DNA of 46,486 nucleotides from JAJYTL01 sp046705265 (GTDB taxonomy: Bacteria > Pseudomonadota > Alphaproteobacteria > Ferrovibrionales > Ferrovibrionaceae), in assembly GCA_046705265.1 (NCBI GenBank), contig JBJKQL010000078.1, positions 1-46,486 on the forward strand. The letters run 5' to 3'. Made by a program: the position numbers and the translations under genes. The notes beneath the pieces were generated by a model that did no database searches, was not told where the DNA came from, and worked only from the letters and a program-made list of their open reading frames with translations. Of this stretch, positions 29,695 to 39,129 are shown in pieces. Each line of letters opens with the position of its first letter. Position 1 is the stretch's first letter.

Positions 29695-30993
29695 TTAGGG
29701 GTAGGTTCTCGGCGCTGGCACCTTGGAGAGGAGAGCCGGCTTAAGCGTCGACAGCCATTGATCGGCGTTCGCCACTCCCTCTGGCGGCATAATCATACTT
29801 GCCGGAAAGGTGATGATCCTGTTGTAGACGGCAAATGGATACTGCGGCACATGGTCCGACACGCCAACCATTTCATGGTAGGTCGCCTGATGATCCTTGC
29901 GAATTACCATCGGTCCCATCAGGGTTTCGACCCTCAGGCCCTCGAGGGCGGCGGCAAATTGGGCCGCACTTGGCCATTTGCCGTCGTTGTCCTTGATGGC
30001 CTTCTCGTAGCCGGCGCGCACGGCGATGAGGGCGCGACGCAAGGTATAGGGATAGGTCGAAACCGGATACTGACCAAAACGCTTCTTATAAGCTGCAATG
30101 AAGCGGGCGACACGTGGATTCCGAATTTTGCCCGGATGCATGAGATAGCTGTGCTCCGAACCCACGATGACGCCGCTCGGCATCGCCTTGGCGCCTTGAA
30201 TGCCCCCCTGGGTGCCGATCGAAAGGGCCACCTGCGTCTGACCGAATAGGTCCTGCGCATCGGCCTGTTGAATAAAGGCCACCAGATCGCCCCCCCAGAA
30301 GCTGGAGTAGACAAGGGCGGGTTTTTCACTCTGTAGTCGAGAGATGTCGCTCGTGTAGCTGCCCGAGAACAGACGGGCAAAGAGCGCGGAGCCGACCTTG
30401 ATGCCCGGATCCAGGGCGCGCATGGCGGTGGAAAATGCGCTCCATTGATCACGGCCGAAGGCATAGTCCTGATTCAGGCCGGCGATGCTTTTCAGGTGCG
30501 GATGCATTTTCAATACGTAGAGAGCCATCGCGAGCGCATTGGCAGAGGCCGGCGGCTGCGTGCGGAACACCCAGTTATAGTGGTGCCCTTCGAATAGCGC
30601 ATCGGTAGTGCAATCGGAAAAAATCGTCGGAACCTTCAGCTGTTCGGCGACCGGCGCGACCGCTAGGCAATCGGCGCTGGAAACGTAGCCCAAGATGACG
30701 TTGGATTTGGTAGCGAGCTGCCGGTACTCTGCCACGTTCTTGGTCGGCCCGCCGGATTCATCGACATAACGCGCCTTGATCGGCACACCGTCGATTCCGC
30801 CCGCCTTGTTGATTGCGTCGATCGTCAGCTTGGCGCCGTTCACGCTCGGACCGCCGACCACGGCGCCAGAACCCGAAAAGAAGGTGATGATAGAGACGTT
30901 CAGCGCCTTAGGCTTGGCTTGCGCCGACGCCGGCAGCAAGAGCAAAGCCAGGGACAATACAGCCCACCTCAATGTCAGTTGTTCCGTTTTCAT
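29695..30993 (-). CDS. ABC transporter substrate-binding protein (HAAT family), first of two
   Basis: This is the periplasmic binding protein of the importer. The 432-residue precursor has a clear signal peptide (MKTEQLTLR, hydrophobic run, cleavage near ASAQA-KP at residue 26). The mature part has the type I periplasmic-binding fold typical of LivK-like proteins (SGSGAVVGGPSVNGAKLTIDAINKAGGIDG). GAGGAGG about eight bases upstream sets the start. HAAT binding proteins also serve urea, short amides, aromatic acids and phenylpropanoids, so the ligand is not necessarily an amino acid. It precedes livH by 23 bases. Confidence 0.9.
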   Translation of the reverse strand: MKTEQLTLRWAVLSLALLLLPASAQAKPKALNVSIITFFSGSGAVVGGPSVNGAKLTIDAINKAGGIDGVPIKARYVDESGGPTKNVAEYRQLATKSNVILGYVSSADCLAVAPVAEQLKVPTIFSDCTTDALFEGHHYNWVFRTQPPASANALAMALYVLKMHPHLKSIAGLNQDYAFGRDQWSAFSTAMRALDPGIKVGSALFARLFSGSYTSDISRLQSEKPALVYSSFWGGDLVAFIQQADAQDLFGQTQVALSIGTQGGIQGAKAMPSGVIVGSEHSYLMHPGKIRNPRVARFIAAYKKRFGQYPVSTYPYTLRRALIAVRAGYEKAIKDNDGKWPSAAQFAAALEGLRVETLMGPMVIRKDHQATYHEMVGVSDHVPQYPFAVYNRIITFPASMIMPPEGVANADQWLSTLKPALLSKVPAPRTYP

Positions 30994-31153
30994 CTTTCGT
31001 CCTCCTCTCGACGATCCCCATTCACTTTACTCGCCGTCAAATGCGCAGTCCCGCCGCAGTCTCACCGCTCATTACCGCGACGGCTACCCCTACGTCTGTA
31101 ATTCTCTACCCTCACGACCCTCAATCCTTATACCAAGACCGCCGAAAACCAAT

Positions 31154-32029
31154 TCAGTGTCGCACACATTTCGACCACGCTTCCATCAATGCGTCGAACG
31201 TCAGCACTTCCACCAGATGACGACGATAGGCGGCTGAAGCATGCAGATCGTTCATGGGATCGGTTTCCGCCGCTGCCCTTGCTGCTACGGCACGAAACAG
31301 GGGCTCTCCGGCCGGCTCACCCAATAGCATCTTTTCGGCAGCTCCGGCACGGAGAGGCCGGTCACCAACTCCGATGAGACCGAGACGCCCGGCCGTGCAC
31401 CGCGAAGCCCCATCCACGGCGAGGTGACAGGCCACGCCAGCGAGCGCAAAATCGCCATGACGTCGGCTGAATTCCTGAAAGCTCCAACCTGCGGCCTTTG
31501 GCCATGCGGGCAATCGCACTTCAACCAGAAGCTCCTCCGGCTGTAGCGCAGTGGCCAAAAGGCCTTGAAAAAACTCGGTAGCCGGCACGGTACGTAATTC
31601 CGCGCCCTGCCGCGCAATGACCAAAGTTGCGTCCAACACGTGCGCCAGCGCTCCCCATTCGGCCGCCGGATCGGCATGACAAAGGCTGCCGCCGACGGTG
31701 CCGCGGTTGCGGATAGCGCGATGCGCAATATGCGGAATGGCCGCCGCGATGAGTGGCTGGTATTGGTTAAGATCGTCGTCGTCCTCAAGACTGCTCTGCC
31801 GCGTAAGGGCGCCCAAGACCAAGCCCGAGTCGCTTCGGCTCATGGCTTGCAGCGCTTCTATGCGGTTGATGTCGACGAGAAGCGTCGGCGTCACGACGCG
31901 CATGTTCAGCATCGGCCCGAGCGTCTGGCCACCAGCGATCACCTTGGCTTCGTCGCCGTATTGCGCCAGCACCGACAACACCTCATCGATGTTGTCCGGA
32001 GCTACGTAGTCGAATGGGGCTGGTTTCAT
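31154..32029 (-). CDS. xanthine dehydrogenase family FAD-binding subunit (CoxM-like)
   Basis: This is the medium, FAD-binding subunit of a molybdenum hydroxylase. The 291-residue protein has the FAD motifs AGGQTLGPMLNMR near residue 32 and TVGGSLCHADPAAEW near 110, plus the CO-dehydrogenase flavoprotein C-terminal domain (LAGVACHLAVDG, DPMNDLHASAAYRRHLV). The ATG at 32029 overlaps the stop of the upstream large-subunit gene (ATGA) and has GGAGGAG just before it; the longer frame to 32074 was rejected. It takes electrons from the [2Fe-2S] subunit. There is one FAD subunit for two large subunits in this cluster. Confidence 0.92.
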   Translation of the reverse strand: MKPAPFDYVAPDNIDEVLSVLAQYGDEAKVIAGGQTLGPMLNMRVVTPTLLVDINRIEALQAMSRSDSGLVLGALTRQSSLEDDDDLNQYQPLIAAAIPHIAHRAIRNRGTVGGSLCHADPAAEWGALAHVLDATLVIARQGAELRTVPATEFFQGLLATALQPEELLVEVRLPAWPKAAGWSFQEFSRRHGDFALAGVACHLAVDGASRCTAGRLGLIGVGDRPLRAGAAEKMLLGEPAGEPLFRAVAARAAAETDPMNDLHASAAYRRHLVEVLTFDALMEAWSKCVRH

Positions 32030-34362
32030 TTCTCCTCCCCTTGCGTCGGACGCGCGTCCGAAAGCCAGTTCCAAACGCGCTCCGGAGTCAATGGCAATCG
32101 CGACACGCGATGTCCTTTTTCACCTAACGCGTCCGCGACGGCGTTCGCCACCGCGCCACCGATGCCAGCGATGCCGATCTCACCCGCGCCCTTGACTCCG
32201 AGAGGATTGAGCGGCGAAGGTGAATCCTGCAAACAGAGATGCGTAATGGGCGGCGTCTCGACCGCAGTTGCCAAAAGGTAGTCCTGAAACGAGCCGGTCA
32301 AAAGTTGCCCCTCGGCGTCATAACGAAATTCCTCGAACAACGCGCCGCCGATTCCCTGCCCGACCCCCCCCTCTATCTGCCCCGCTAACAGACGCGGGTT
32401 GACAATCCGTCCGACGTCGCAAACCAACCAGACGTGTTCCACCTTAACTGCACCGGTGAACGTGTCGACCTGAACCTCCACCACGGTGGCACCATGCGAA
32501 TAGGTCATATGATTTAGATGAAAATAATGCGTCTCCTCGAGCGCCGACGTCGTGCCCGCGTCAGGATGGCCAAGTCTACGGAGTGTGCAAAGACGGGAAA
32601 CCGGATAGCTGCGGCCGTCACGGACGCGAATCTCACCGTCCCACAGGTCGATGTCGTCTTCAGCGACGCTAAGCCACTCCGCCGCCCGGCGAATGAGTTG
32701 GGCGTGGAGCGCCCTTGCCGCCCCGAACACGGCGTTTCCGGCCATCACGGTGGCGCGACTCGCAAAGGTGCCGACACCGTAAGGAATCAGATCCGTGTCG
32801 CCGGCGCGCACCGTTACATGTTCGGCGCGCAGGCCGAGCCCCTCCGCTGCGATCTGCGAAAGACAAGTCTCGATCCCCTGACCAACGTTTGAAGCGCCGG
32901 TAACCACCTCGACCTCGCCGCTGGGATCGAGGCGGACACGCGCGCCTTCGAACGGCCCAGTGCCAGTCTTCTCCACATAACAGGCGACGCCAACGCCACG
33001 CACGAAGCGTTCGTTGACCGGTTTCGGCCGTCGGCGTGCATGATAATCGCTGACCCCAACCGCCTGCCGCAACGCTTTGGCATAGTCACCACTGTCGAAT
33101 ACAACCTCCTCACCGAGGATTTGGGTGCCACGCCGGTAAGGCATTTCATCGGTGCGGATGAGATTTTTCATACGCAAGTCTACGGGATCCATCCCAACCT
33201 CAGCGGCGGCCAGATCGATCAACCGTTCTCTTGCGGCGTTGCATTCGAAGCGACCGGGCGCCCGGTAGGTCCCCGTCGGTGTCTTGTTGGTTAGAACAGC
33301 CCGCATTTCGCAATCATAAGCATCAAATCGGTAGGGGCCAGGCAGCATGCCAGCGCTGAGGCCAGGCACGATGGTGCCATGCGTTCTGAGATAGCCGCCC
33401 ATGTCGTTGACCACATCCGCCTTGAGGCCCAACAGGGTGCCATCGGATCGCACCGCAAGTTGCAACTGATAGCTCTGTTGGCGAGAGTGGTTGGCCGCGA
33501 GAAGATGCTCCAAGCGGTCCTCGATCCACTTGATCGGCCGGTGCAACGAAAGCGCCGCGATCGGCACGAGAAAATCCTCAGGATAGAACTCACCGCGAAC
33601 ACCGAAGCCGCCGCCGATGTTGGTTCCAACCAAGTGGATACGGTGCTCCGGCCAGCCGAGCATGCCGGCGAGCACCGAGCGATTGAAGTGCGGGACCTTG
33701 GCCGCACCCCAGATGCGAAGCCGCCCAGCTGGTTCATCATAGGCTGCGAGCAACCCGCGAGTCTCCATCGGTACGGCGGTATGCCGACCGGTGTCGAAGC
33801 GCAACCGGACGATTCTATCGGCCCGAGAAAAGGCATTCGTGATGTTGCCGAAAGATTGCCGGATGCGAGAGGCGACATTGTCGGGTGCCGTCTTGAACAA
33901 CACCGCAGCCGGCGATGCCAACGCATCCGTAACGACCGGCAAAGGTTCATAGTCGACGTCGATCCGTGCCAAGGCATCTTCGGCACGCGCACGGCTTTCA
34001 GCCACCACCAACGCGACCGGCTCGCCCACATAACGCACCCGATCGTTCGCCAGAGGATACTGTAGAAAGGCCTTTAAGGAATCGTCTGGACAAAGCCGGA
34101 TCGGGATCGGCCGTAGCCGATCGTACAATGTATCGAACGTGAACACCGCTTCGACCTGCGCGAGAGCCCGCGCGGCAGTGGTGTCGATGCCGCGGATGCG
34201 TGCGTGGGCGACAGGGCTTCGCAGGACCGCCGCATGCAGCATGTCCGGAAGCCGGATGTCCCCGGCATAGCCGCCCGCGCCGCGCAACAATCGCTCATCC
34301 TCGTGACGCGGCAATGCGGCACCGATTACGGCCGCGCGCGGAAGGCTCTCAGTCCCGGCCAT
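32026..34362 (-). CDS. xanthine dehydrogenase family molybdopterin-binding large subunit, second copy
   Basis: This catalytic subunit has 778 residues and binds the molybdenum cofactor. The aldehyde oxidase a/b hammerhead domain is at about 20-135 (GYAGDIRLPDMLHAAVLRSP) and the Mo-binding core follows (GGGFGVRGEFYPED near 250, TYRAPGRFE at 365-373). The C-terminal VKGAGEIG carries the catalytic Glu728. The loop TYRAPGRFE lacks the VAYRCSFR sequence of true CO dehydrogenase, so it is a hydroxylase of unknown substrate. It overlaps the first large-subunit gene by 14 bases and the FAD gene by four. Confidence 0.92.
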   Translation of the reverse strand: MAGTESLPRAAVIGAALPRHEDERLLRGAGGYAGDIRLPDMLHAAVLRSPVAHARIRGIDTTAARALAQVEAVFTFDTLYDRLRPIPIRLCPDDSLKAFLQYPLANDRVRYVGEPVALVVAESRARAEDALARIDVDYEPLPVVTDALASPAAVLFKTAPDNVASRIRQSFGNITNAFSRADRIVRLRFDTGRHTAVPMETRGLLAAYDEPAGRLRIWGAAKVPHFNRSVLAGMLGWPEHRIHLVGTNIGGGFGVRGEFYPEDFLVPIAALSLHRPIKWIEDRLEHLLAANHSRQQSYQLQLAVRSDGTLLGLKADVVNDMGGYLRTHGTIVPGLSAGMLPGPYRFDAYDCEMRAVLTNKTPTGTYRAPGRFECNAARERLIDLAAAEVGMDPVDLRMKNLIRTDEMPYRRGTQILGEEVVFDSGDYAKALRQAVGVSDYHARRRPKPVNERFVRGVGVACYVEKTGTGPFEGARVRLDPSGEVEVVTGASNVGQGIETCLSQIAAEGLGLRAEHVTVRAGDTDLIPYGVGTFASRATVMAGNAVFGAARALHAQLIRRAAEWLSVAEDDIDLWDGEIRVRDGRSYPVSRLCTLRRLGHPDAGTTSALEETHYFHLNHMTYSHGATVVEVQVDTFTGAVKVEHVWLVCDVGRIVNPRLLAGQIEGGVGQGIGGALFEEFRYDAEGQLLTGSFQDYLLATAVETPPITHLCLQDSPSPLNPLGVKGAGEIGIAGIGGAVANAVADALGEKGHRVSRLPLTPERVWNWLSDARPTQGEEK

Positions 34363-36721
34363 GGACTTTCGCCTTCATCAACTCGTGCACACGCTGCGGC
34401 GTGAGCGGCAGGGTGATCCGCATTGGATCTATGTGCAAGGCATCCATCACAGCCGACACAACCGCCGCGGGTGCTCCAATGGTACCACTTTCGCCGACCC
34501 CTTTATGACCGCCTTCGGTGAACGGCGATGGCGTCACCTGGTGCACGATCTCAATGTCGGGCACCTCACCCGGCCCCGGCACCAGGTAGTCCTGCAAGGT
34601 CGCCGTCAGATGCTGCCCTTCGGCGTCGTAGACGACGTCTTCATAAAGAGCGCAGCCGATGCCTTGGGCAACCCCGCCCCGCAATTGTCCCTCGACCGCC
34701 ATAAGATTGATGATCGGCCCGCAGTCTTCGGCAACCACGTAACGTTTGATTGCAACACGACCCGTGCGGACGTCGATTTCGACCAGCGCGAGATGGATAG
34801 AGGCAGAAAAAGGTGCTGCCTTCGGATCGTGAGCGACGCGCACCTCAAGCCCCGGCTCGAAGCCGGGCGGCAATTCCGTCCGAGCGCTGTAGGCCAAAGC
34901 CGCGAGTTCCGCGATCGAGAGCCTGCGGCCGGTATGATCCACCTGCCGGACGCCGCCTTCCGCGAATGCAACCGAATCCACCGGCACGGCCCAGTGCGTT
35001 GCGGCCAGCCAGCACAAACGGTCACACAGTATCGTGGTCGCCGCCAGAAGAGCACCGCCGCCACTCACCACGCTGCGGCTTCCAAAAGTTCCGGCGCCAT
35101 AAGGCGCAATCGCCGTATCGCCAAGACCGATCGCAATCTCATTAGGCGGCACACCAAGGCGATCGGCAAGCAGCCGGCGGAACGTAGTGCGTTGTCCCTG
35201 GCCCTGGCTCGGCGTGCTGACCGCGGCAAAGATATCGCCTTGCGGCGAGACACGGATCAACGCCGCCTCAAACGCGGGAATTTCCATCATGCCGCGGCTA
35301 CGATAGACGCGACGATTCATGCCGGTGGCCTCGACAAAACACGCGATTCCGACGCCGAAACGCCGACCGGATTTCACAGCCTGACTTTGTTCCTTCCGCC
35401 ACGCAGCATAGTCCGCCTTAGCCACGGCCGCGCGCAGGAGGGACGGGTAATCGCCGCTGTCATAAACGGCGCCACTCACGCTTTCGAAAGGCATGTCTTC
35501 GGGACGCAGGAGATTACGGTTGCGAAGATCGATCGGATCCTGGCCGAGCGTCCGCGCCAGCCGATCGATCAACGTCTCCGTTACCAGAGGTCCGATGGGA
35601 AAGCCGACACCGCGATAGGCCCCGCCGGGATATTTATTGGTGGCGATGGCATAACCTTCATAATCGAAACACTCCCAGCGATAAGGACCGGGAAGCGCCG
35701 TTGCGATGGTGTGCGGCTCAAGCGCCGAAGTGAGCGGAAAAGCCGAATAGGCGCCAACATCGCACCAAGCCTTGGCGCGCAAGCCGAGAAGCCGACCATC
35801 ACGATCGGCGGCGAGTTCCGCCTCCACGGTCACGTCGCGGGCATGGAAACTCGCGGTCAGATGTTCCGCCCTGTCTTGGATCCATTTGACCGGCCGGCCG
35901 AGCCTGCGCGCGGCGTAGGCGAGAAGAACTTCTTCCGGGAAGAGCTGCATCTTGATGCCGAACGCACCGCCCACCTCGGGCGCGATCACGCGAATCCGTC
36001 CTGCCGGCATGCGAAGACACCGACTGAGGCCATCGCGCAAGAGGTGCGGTATTTGGGTCGACGACCAGAGCACAAGATCGCCCGCTGCCACGTCATATCG
36101 GGCCAGTACACCACAACCTTCCATCGATACGCCGGCAACGCGCGGATGTTTGAAGATTGCCGACAAGCGCAACGGGGCCCCTGCAAAGCAGGCGTCGACT
36201 TCGTCGTTTTTCTTCCGCAGGTGAAAAATGATATTGGTTTCGGAAGGTCCGTACAGCCGTGGTGCGTCGGCGCGCAGCGCCGCGACGACGTCGGTCACCG
36301 CCGGGATCGGTTCGTAATCCACCGCGACAGCGCCAACGCCGTCTTCCGCTTTATAGCGATCAGTCGCAATCACCATGCCGACAATCTCGCCCACGTACCG
36401 CACGCGCTCGTGCGCCATGGAGGGCCAAGACGTCGACTGGTATTTGTAGTCACCGCTCGGGTCGAGCCGTGCCTCAATCGGCAACAAGTCTTTGGCAAGC
36501 TCTATACCCGCCACGACATCGACAATCCCCGGGCAACGCCGGGCAGATTCTGTGTCGATCGAGCGAATCCGCGCATGGGGATGGGGGCTTCGCACGAAAG
36601 CGGCATGCAGCATGTCAGGCAAGGTCAAGTCACCGATATAGCTCCCCTGTCCGCGCAAGAGCGGCGGGTGCTCCGCCTGGAGCTCAAAGACCGGCTCGCG
36701 ATTGTGTCCGCCGCTTATCAC
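34349..36721 (-). CDS. xanthine dehydrogenase family molybdopterin-binding large subunit, first copy
   Basis: This 790-residue protein is a second, divergent catalytic subunit. Visible features are the hammerhead domain (SYIGDLTLPDMLHAAFVRSP near 27), GGAFGIKMQLFPEE near 251, the active-site loop GAYRGVGFP at 367-374, a SQGQGQ block near 505, and KGVGESG with catalytic Glu744. It differs from its neighbour in the active-site loop and in several inserts, which points to a different substrate or to a heteromeric enzyme. The start is a GTG at 36721 with only weak ribosome-site sequence; no better start exists. The hydrolase gene ends 30 bases upstream. Confidence 0.91.
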   Translation of the reverse strand: MISGGHNREPVFELQAEHPPLLRGQGSYIGDLTLPDMLHAAFVRSPHPHARIRSIDTESARRCPGIVDVVAGIELAKDLLPIEARLDPSGDYKYQSTSWPSMAHERVRYVGEIVGMVIATDRYKAEDGVGAVAVDYEPIPAVTDVVAALRADAPRLYGPSETNIIFHLRKKNDEVDACFAGAPLRLSAIFKHPRVAGVSMEGCGVLARYDVAAGDLVLWSSTQIPHLLRDGLSRCLRMPAGRIRVIAPEVGGAFGIKMQLFPEEVLLAYAARRLGRPVKWIQDRAEHLTASFHARDVTVEAELAADRDGRLLGLRAKAWCDVGAYSAFPLTSALEPHTIATALPGPYRWECFDYEGYAIATNKYPGGAYRGVGFPIGPLVTETLIDRLARTLGQDPIDLRNRNLLRPEDMPFESVSGAVYDSGDYPSLLRAAVAKADYAAWRKEQSQAVKSGRRFGVGIACFVEATGMNRRVYRSRGMMEIPAFEAALIRVSPQGDIFAAVSTPSQGQGQRTTFRRLLADRLGVPPNEIAIGLGDTAIAPYGAGTFGSRSVVSGGGALLAATTILCDRLCWLAATHWAVPVDSVAFAEGGVRQVDHTGRRLSIAELAALAYSARTELPPGFEPGLEVRVAHDPKAAPFSASIHLALVEIDVRTGRVAIKRYVVAEDCGPIINLMAVEGQLRGGVAQGIGCALYEDVVYDAEGQHLTATLQDYLVPGPGEVPDIEIVHQVTPSPFTEGGHKGVGESGTIGAPAAVVSAVMDALHIDPMRITLPLTPQRVHELMKAKVHGRD

Positions 36722-36751
36722 CGACGTTCACTGGGGCGCATGGTATGCCGG

Positions 36752-37606
36752 CTAGCCATCCTTGCCGCTCCAGCCCCATCGCTTACGCTCGACTACGGCG
36801 AAGAAGTGCTCGAGCTCCGTGTTGAACCGCGCGGGTTCCTCGGAATTGATCGTGTGGCCGCTCATCGGGATAACCACCAAACCCGCGTTCGGGATCAGCC
36901 GTTTCAGAAAAAGTCCGGGTTCGAGACAGGGTTCGTCCTCATCGCCGGTGACGACGAGCGTCGGCGTGCGGAGGGCCCTAAGCGCATCCTGCAAATCCCA
37001 GAGCGAGGGACGCAGGCGCTGCACATTCAACATGGTAAGCGCCGAGCCCTCGGCGGAATTTTCACCAAGCATAGTGATGAACTCTCCATAGCCGCGCGGA
37101 TCCTTGCGCTCGAATTGCAGCCGTCCCGGGCTTCGGCCATATTGCCGCGCGGCGCGCGGGTTGCCCTCACGACGGAAGAGATCCGCCGTCTCCGCCGTAA
37201 GCGCAAGAAACCGTTCCCGCGCGCTCGGCTCCGCGCCATAGCCGCAGCCGGCAAGAACCACCGATTCCGTGCGTTCCGGATAAGCCAAAGCAAAATGCAA
37301 GGCGGCAAATGCGCCCATGGAATGGCCGACGACATGAGCCCGGCCGACGTCGAGACCATCCAATACGGCCTTGATGTCGTCGCGAGCCCGAGCTTGCGAG
37401 TAGCGGCTGTCGTCAGCCGGCACTTCGGAAGGCGGATAACCGCGCGCGTTGAAGGTGATGCACCGATAGAGGCGGGCAAAGTGCCGGACCTGGGGCTCCC
37501 ATGTCCGGCAGTTGCCGGCAAATTCGTGAACGAAGATCACCGGCTTGCCCGAGCCGGTTTCCTCGTAATAGAGCCTTATCGCATCATCCGCGTCGACATA
37601 GGGCAT
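36752..37606 (-). CDS. alpha/beta hydrolase
   Basis: This 284-residue alpha/beta hydrolase has the nucleophile elbow GHSMG with Ser96, an acid in GDEDE (D222 or D224) and catalytic His251 in SGHTIN. The oxyanion region HEFAGN near 27 and FNARGYPPSE near 52 are also typical. Such proteins include 3-oxoadipate enol-lactonase and C-C bond or lactam-like hydrolases. Lying between the [2Fe-2S] subunit (33-base gap) and the first large subunit (30-base gap), it probably acts on the product of the hydroxylase. The substrate cannot be named from sequence. Confidence 0.9.
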   Translation of the reverse strand: MPYVDADDAIRLYYEETGSGKPVIFVHEFAGNCRTWEPQVRHFARLYRCITFNARGYPPSEVPADDSRYSQARARDDIKAVLDGLDVGRAHVVGHSMGAFAALHFALAYPERTESVVLAGCGYGAEPSARERFLALTAETADLFRREGNPRAARQYGRSPGRLQFERKDPRGYGEFITMLGENSAEGSALTMLNVQRLRPSLWDLQDALRALRTPTLVVTGDEDEPCLEPGLFLKRLIPNAGLVVIPMSGHTINSEEPARFNTELEHFFAVVERKRWGWSGKDG

Positions 37607-37639
37607 CCGTCTTCTACCTCCGGCCTGGAGCTACCGTCT

Positions 37640-38149
37640 TCAATTCCTGGTCTTGTCGCGCGCGGCTGCGGCCATCACCGCCTGGACGATCGACTGATAC
37701 CCAGTGCAGCGGCAGATATTGCCGGAAAGTGCGAGGCGCACTTCCTCATCCGTGGGGTCGGCGTGGCGCTCGATAAACTCAAGCGCCGTCATCAGAAAGC
37801 CTGGCGTGCAGAACCCGCATTGCAAAGCGCCGTGGCGGGCGAACGACGCTTGCAGCGGATGTAGATGCTCGCCTTGGGCGATATCCTCGACCGTGCGAAT
37901 GTCATGACCATTCGCCTGCACCGCATAAGTAATACACGAACGGACAGCTCTTCCATCAAGAAGGATGGTACAAGCACCGCAAACACCGTGTTCACAGCCG
38001 ATATGCGTTCCAGTCAGTCCAAGCTCATCACGCAGGAAATCGGCGAGCGTGGTGCGCGGCTCGACGTCACGTCGATAGACGCGACCATTAACCGTAACGG
38101 AGATCCGCTTCGCACGGCCTTCCGGATCTTTCGATTCCAATATCCCCAT
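37640..38149 (-). CDS. xanthine dehydrogenase family [2Fe-2S] subunit (CoxS-like)
   Basis: This small subunit carries two [2Fe-2S] clusters that pass electrons from the molybdenum site to FAD. The 169-residue protein has the plant-ferredoxin-type cluster C52, C57, C60 and C72 (GCEHGVCGACTILL) and the helical C-terminal cluster C111, C114, C146 and C148 (CGFCTPGF, GNICRCTGY). All eight ligands are present. AAGGG lies about six bases before the ATG. It stands first among the hydroxylase subunit genes, 86 bases after the SDR gene. One small subunit apparently serves both large subunits. Confidence 0.94.
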   Translation of the reverse strand: MGILESKDPEGRAKRISVTVNGRVYRRDVEPRTTLADFLRDELGLTGTHIGCEHGVCGACTILLDGRAVRSCITYAVQANGHDIRTVEDIAQGEHLHPLQASFARHGALQCGFCTPGFLMTALEFIERHADPTDEEVRLALSGNICRCTGYQSIVQAVMAAAARDKTRN

Positions 38150-38235
38150 CGATACCCTTGAAACTGGTGGCGCCCTTGCCCTTTAGTCTCTCCTTCTCGG
38201 CAGGAAGGCTCCGCCACGCTGATATTTGCAGCCCG

Positions 38236-39048
38236 TTAGCTCTTGTCCCTCAGCGCGTCCATGAGCGGCTTTTGCTGGCCGCCGTCGATCTCGATCATGG
38301 TGCCGTTCACGTAATGGGCGCGCTCGGAGGCCAGATAGGCGACGAGATCGGCCACCTCCTCCACCTCGGCAATGCGGCCAAGCGGAATGCTGGCGGCCGC
38401 ACGCACATTGGCCTGATCGATCGTGATTCGCATGTCGCGCGCCATGGCCTGTATCAGCCCATCCCAGCGCTCGGTGCGCACCGGTCCGGGATTGACGGCG
38501 ACGAAGCTGATGTTGAAGCGTCCATACTGTCCAGCGAGCGAGAGCGTGAGATTCTGTCCGGCGGCATTTGCGGCCCCCGGCACGATCTCCCAATAGGAGT
38601 GCTTGACGCCGTCATTACCGATCAGATTTACGACTCGACCCGACTGCTGCTTCTTCATGAAAGGAATGACGGCGCGCGTCGCCCGGACATAGCCGAGAAA
38701 CTTGAGCTGCAGGCCCGACTCCCAATCACCATCGGAAAGCGTTTCAAGCACGCCGCCGGGTGCGGCGCCTGCGTTGTTGACCAGAATGTCAATGCGGCCG
38801 AAGGCGGCGGCAATCGCCTCGATGGCGCGATTGACCTCTTCGGTTACGGTCATATCAGCCGGAAAGGCGCCAACGTCGATGCCCGTCTCCGCTTTGATCT
38901 CGCGCGCAGCGGCCTCGAGCGTCTCCTTATGACGCGCGACGATGGCGACCGCACAACCCTCCCGGGCCAAGGCCCGGGCGATGCCTTTGCCAATACCCTG
39001 ACTGCCGCCCGTCACCACAGCGACTTTGCCTTTGAGCTTGAGATCCAT
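38236..39048 (-). CDS. short-chain dehydrogenase/reductase family protein lacking the YxxxK pair
   Basis: The 270-residue protein has an SDR fold: TGGSQGIG at 13-20 (NAD(P) binding), NNAG at 91-94, and the NPGPV block near 186. At the site of the catalytic YxxxK pair, however, the sequence is PGAAN (P157, N161), and the usual Ser before it is also replaced. It is therefore either inactive as a classical dehydrogenase or uses other residues; Y152 is nearby. The ATG at 39048 was chosen because GGAAAGGG lies six bases upstream; ATG 39054 is an alternative. It follows the MarR gene by 81 bases and precedes the [2Fe-2S] gene. Confidence 0.85.
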   Translation of the reverse strand: MDLKLKGKVAVVTGGSQGIGKGIARALAREGCAVAIVARHKETLEAAAREIKAETGIDVGAFPADMTVTEEVNRAIEAIAAAFGRIDILVNNAGAAPGGVLETLSDGDWESGLQLKFLGYVRATRAVIPFMKKQQSGRVVNLIGNDGVKHSYWEIVPGAANAAGQNLTLSLAGQYGRFNISFVAVNPGPVRTERWDGLIQAMARDMRITIDQANVRAAASIPLGRIAEVEEVADLVAYLASERAHYVNGTMIEIDGGQQKPLMDALRDKS

Positions 39049-39129
39049 GACCATCCCTTTCCGCAAGCGGTCTTGGTGATTGTCCCTTATTAACCGATTT
39101 TTCCAATCAATCGCCCTCTTGCCGCGCGT

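Noticed and set aside
34361..37864. Very long plus-strand open frame of 1167 codons opposite the molybdenum hydroxylase genes
   Set aside because: It is the antisense of two well-recognised genes in GC-rich DNA, is rich in Arg and His, and shows no domain.
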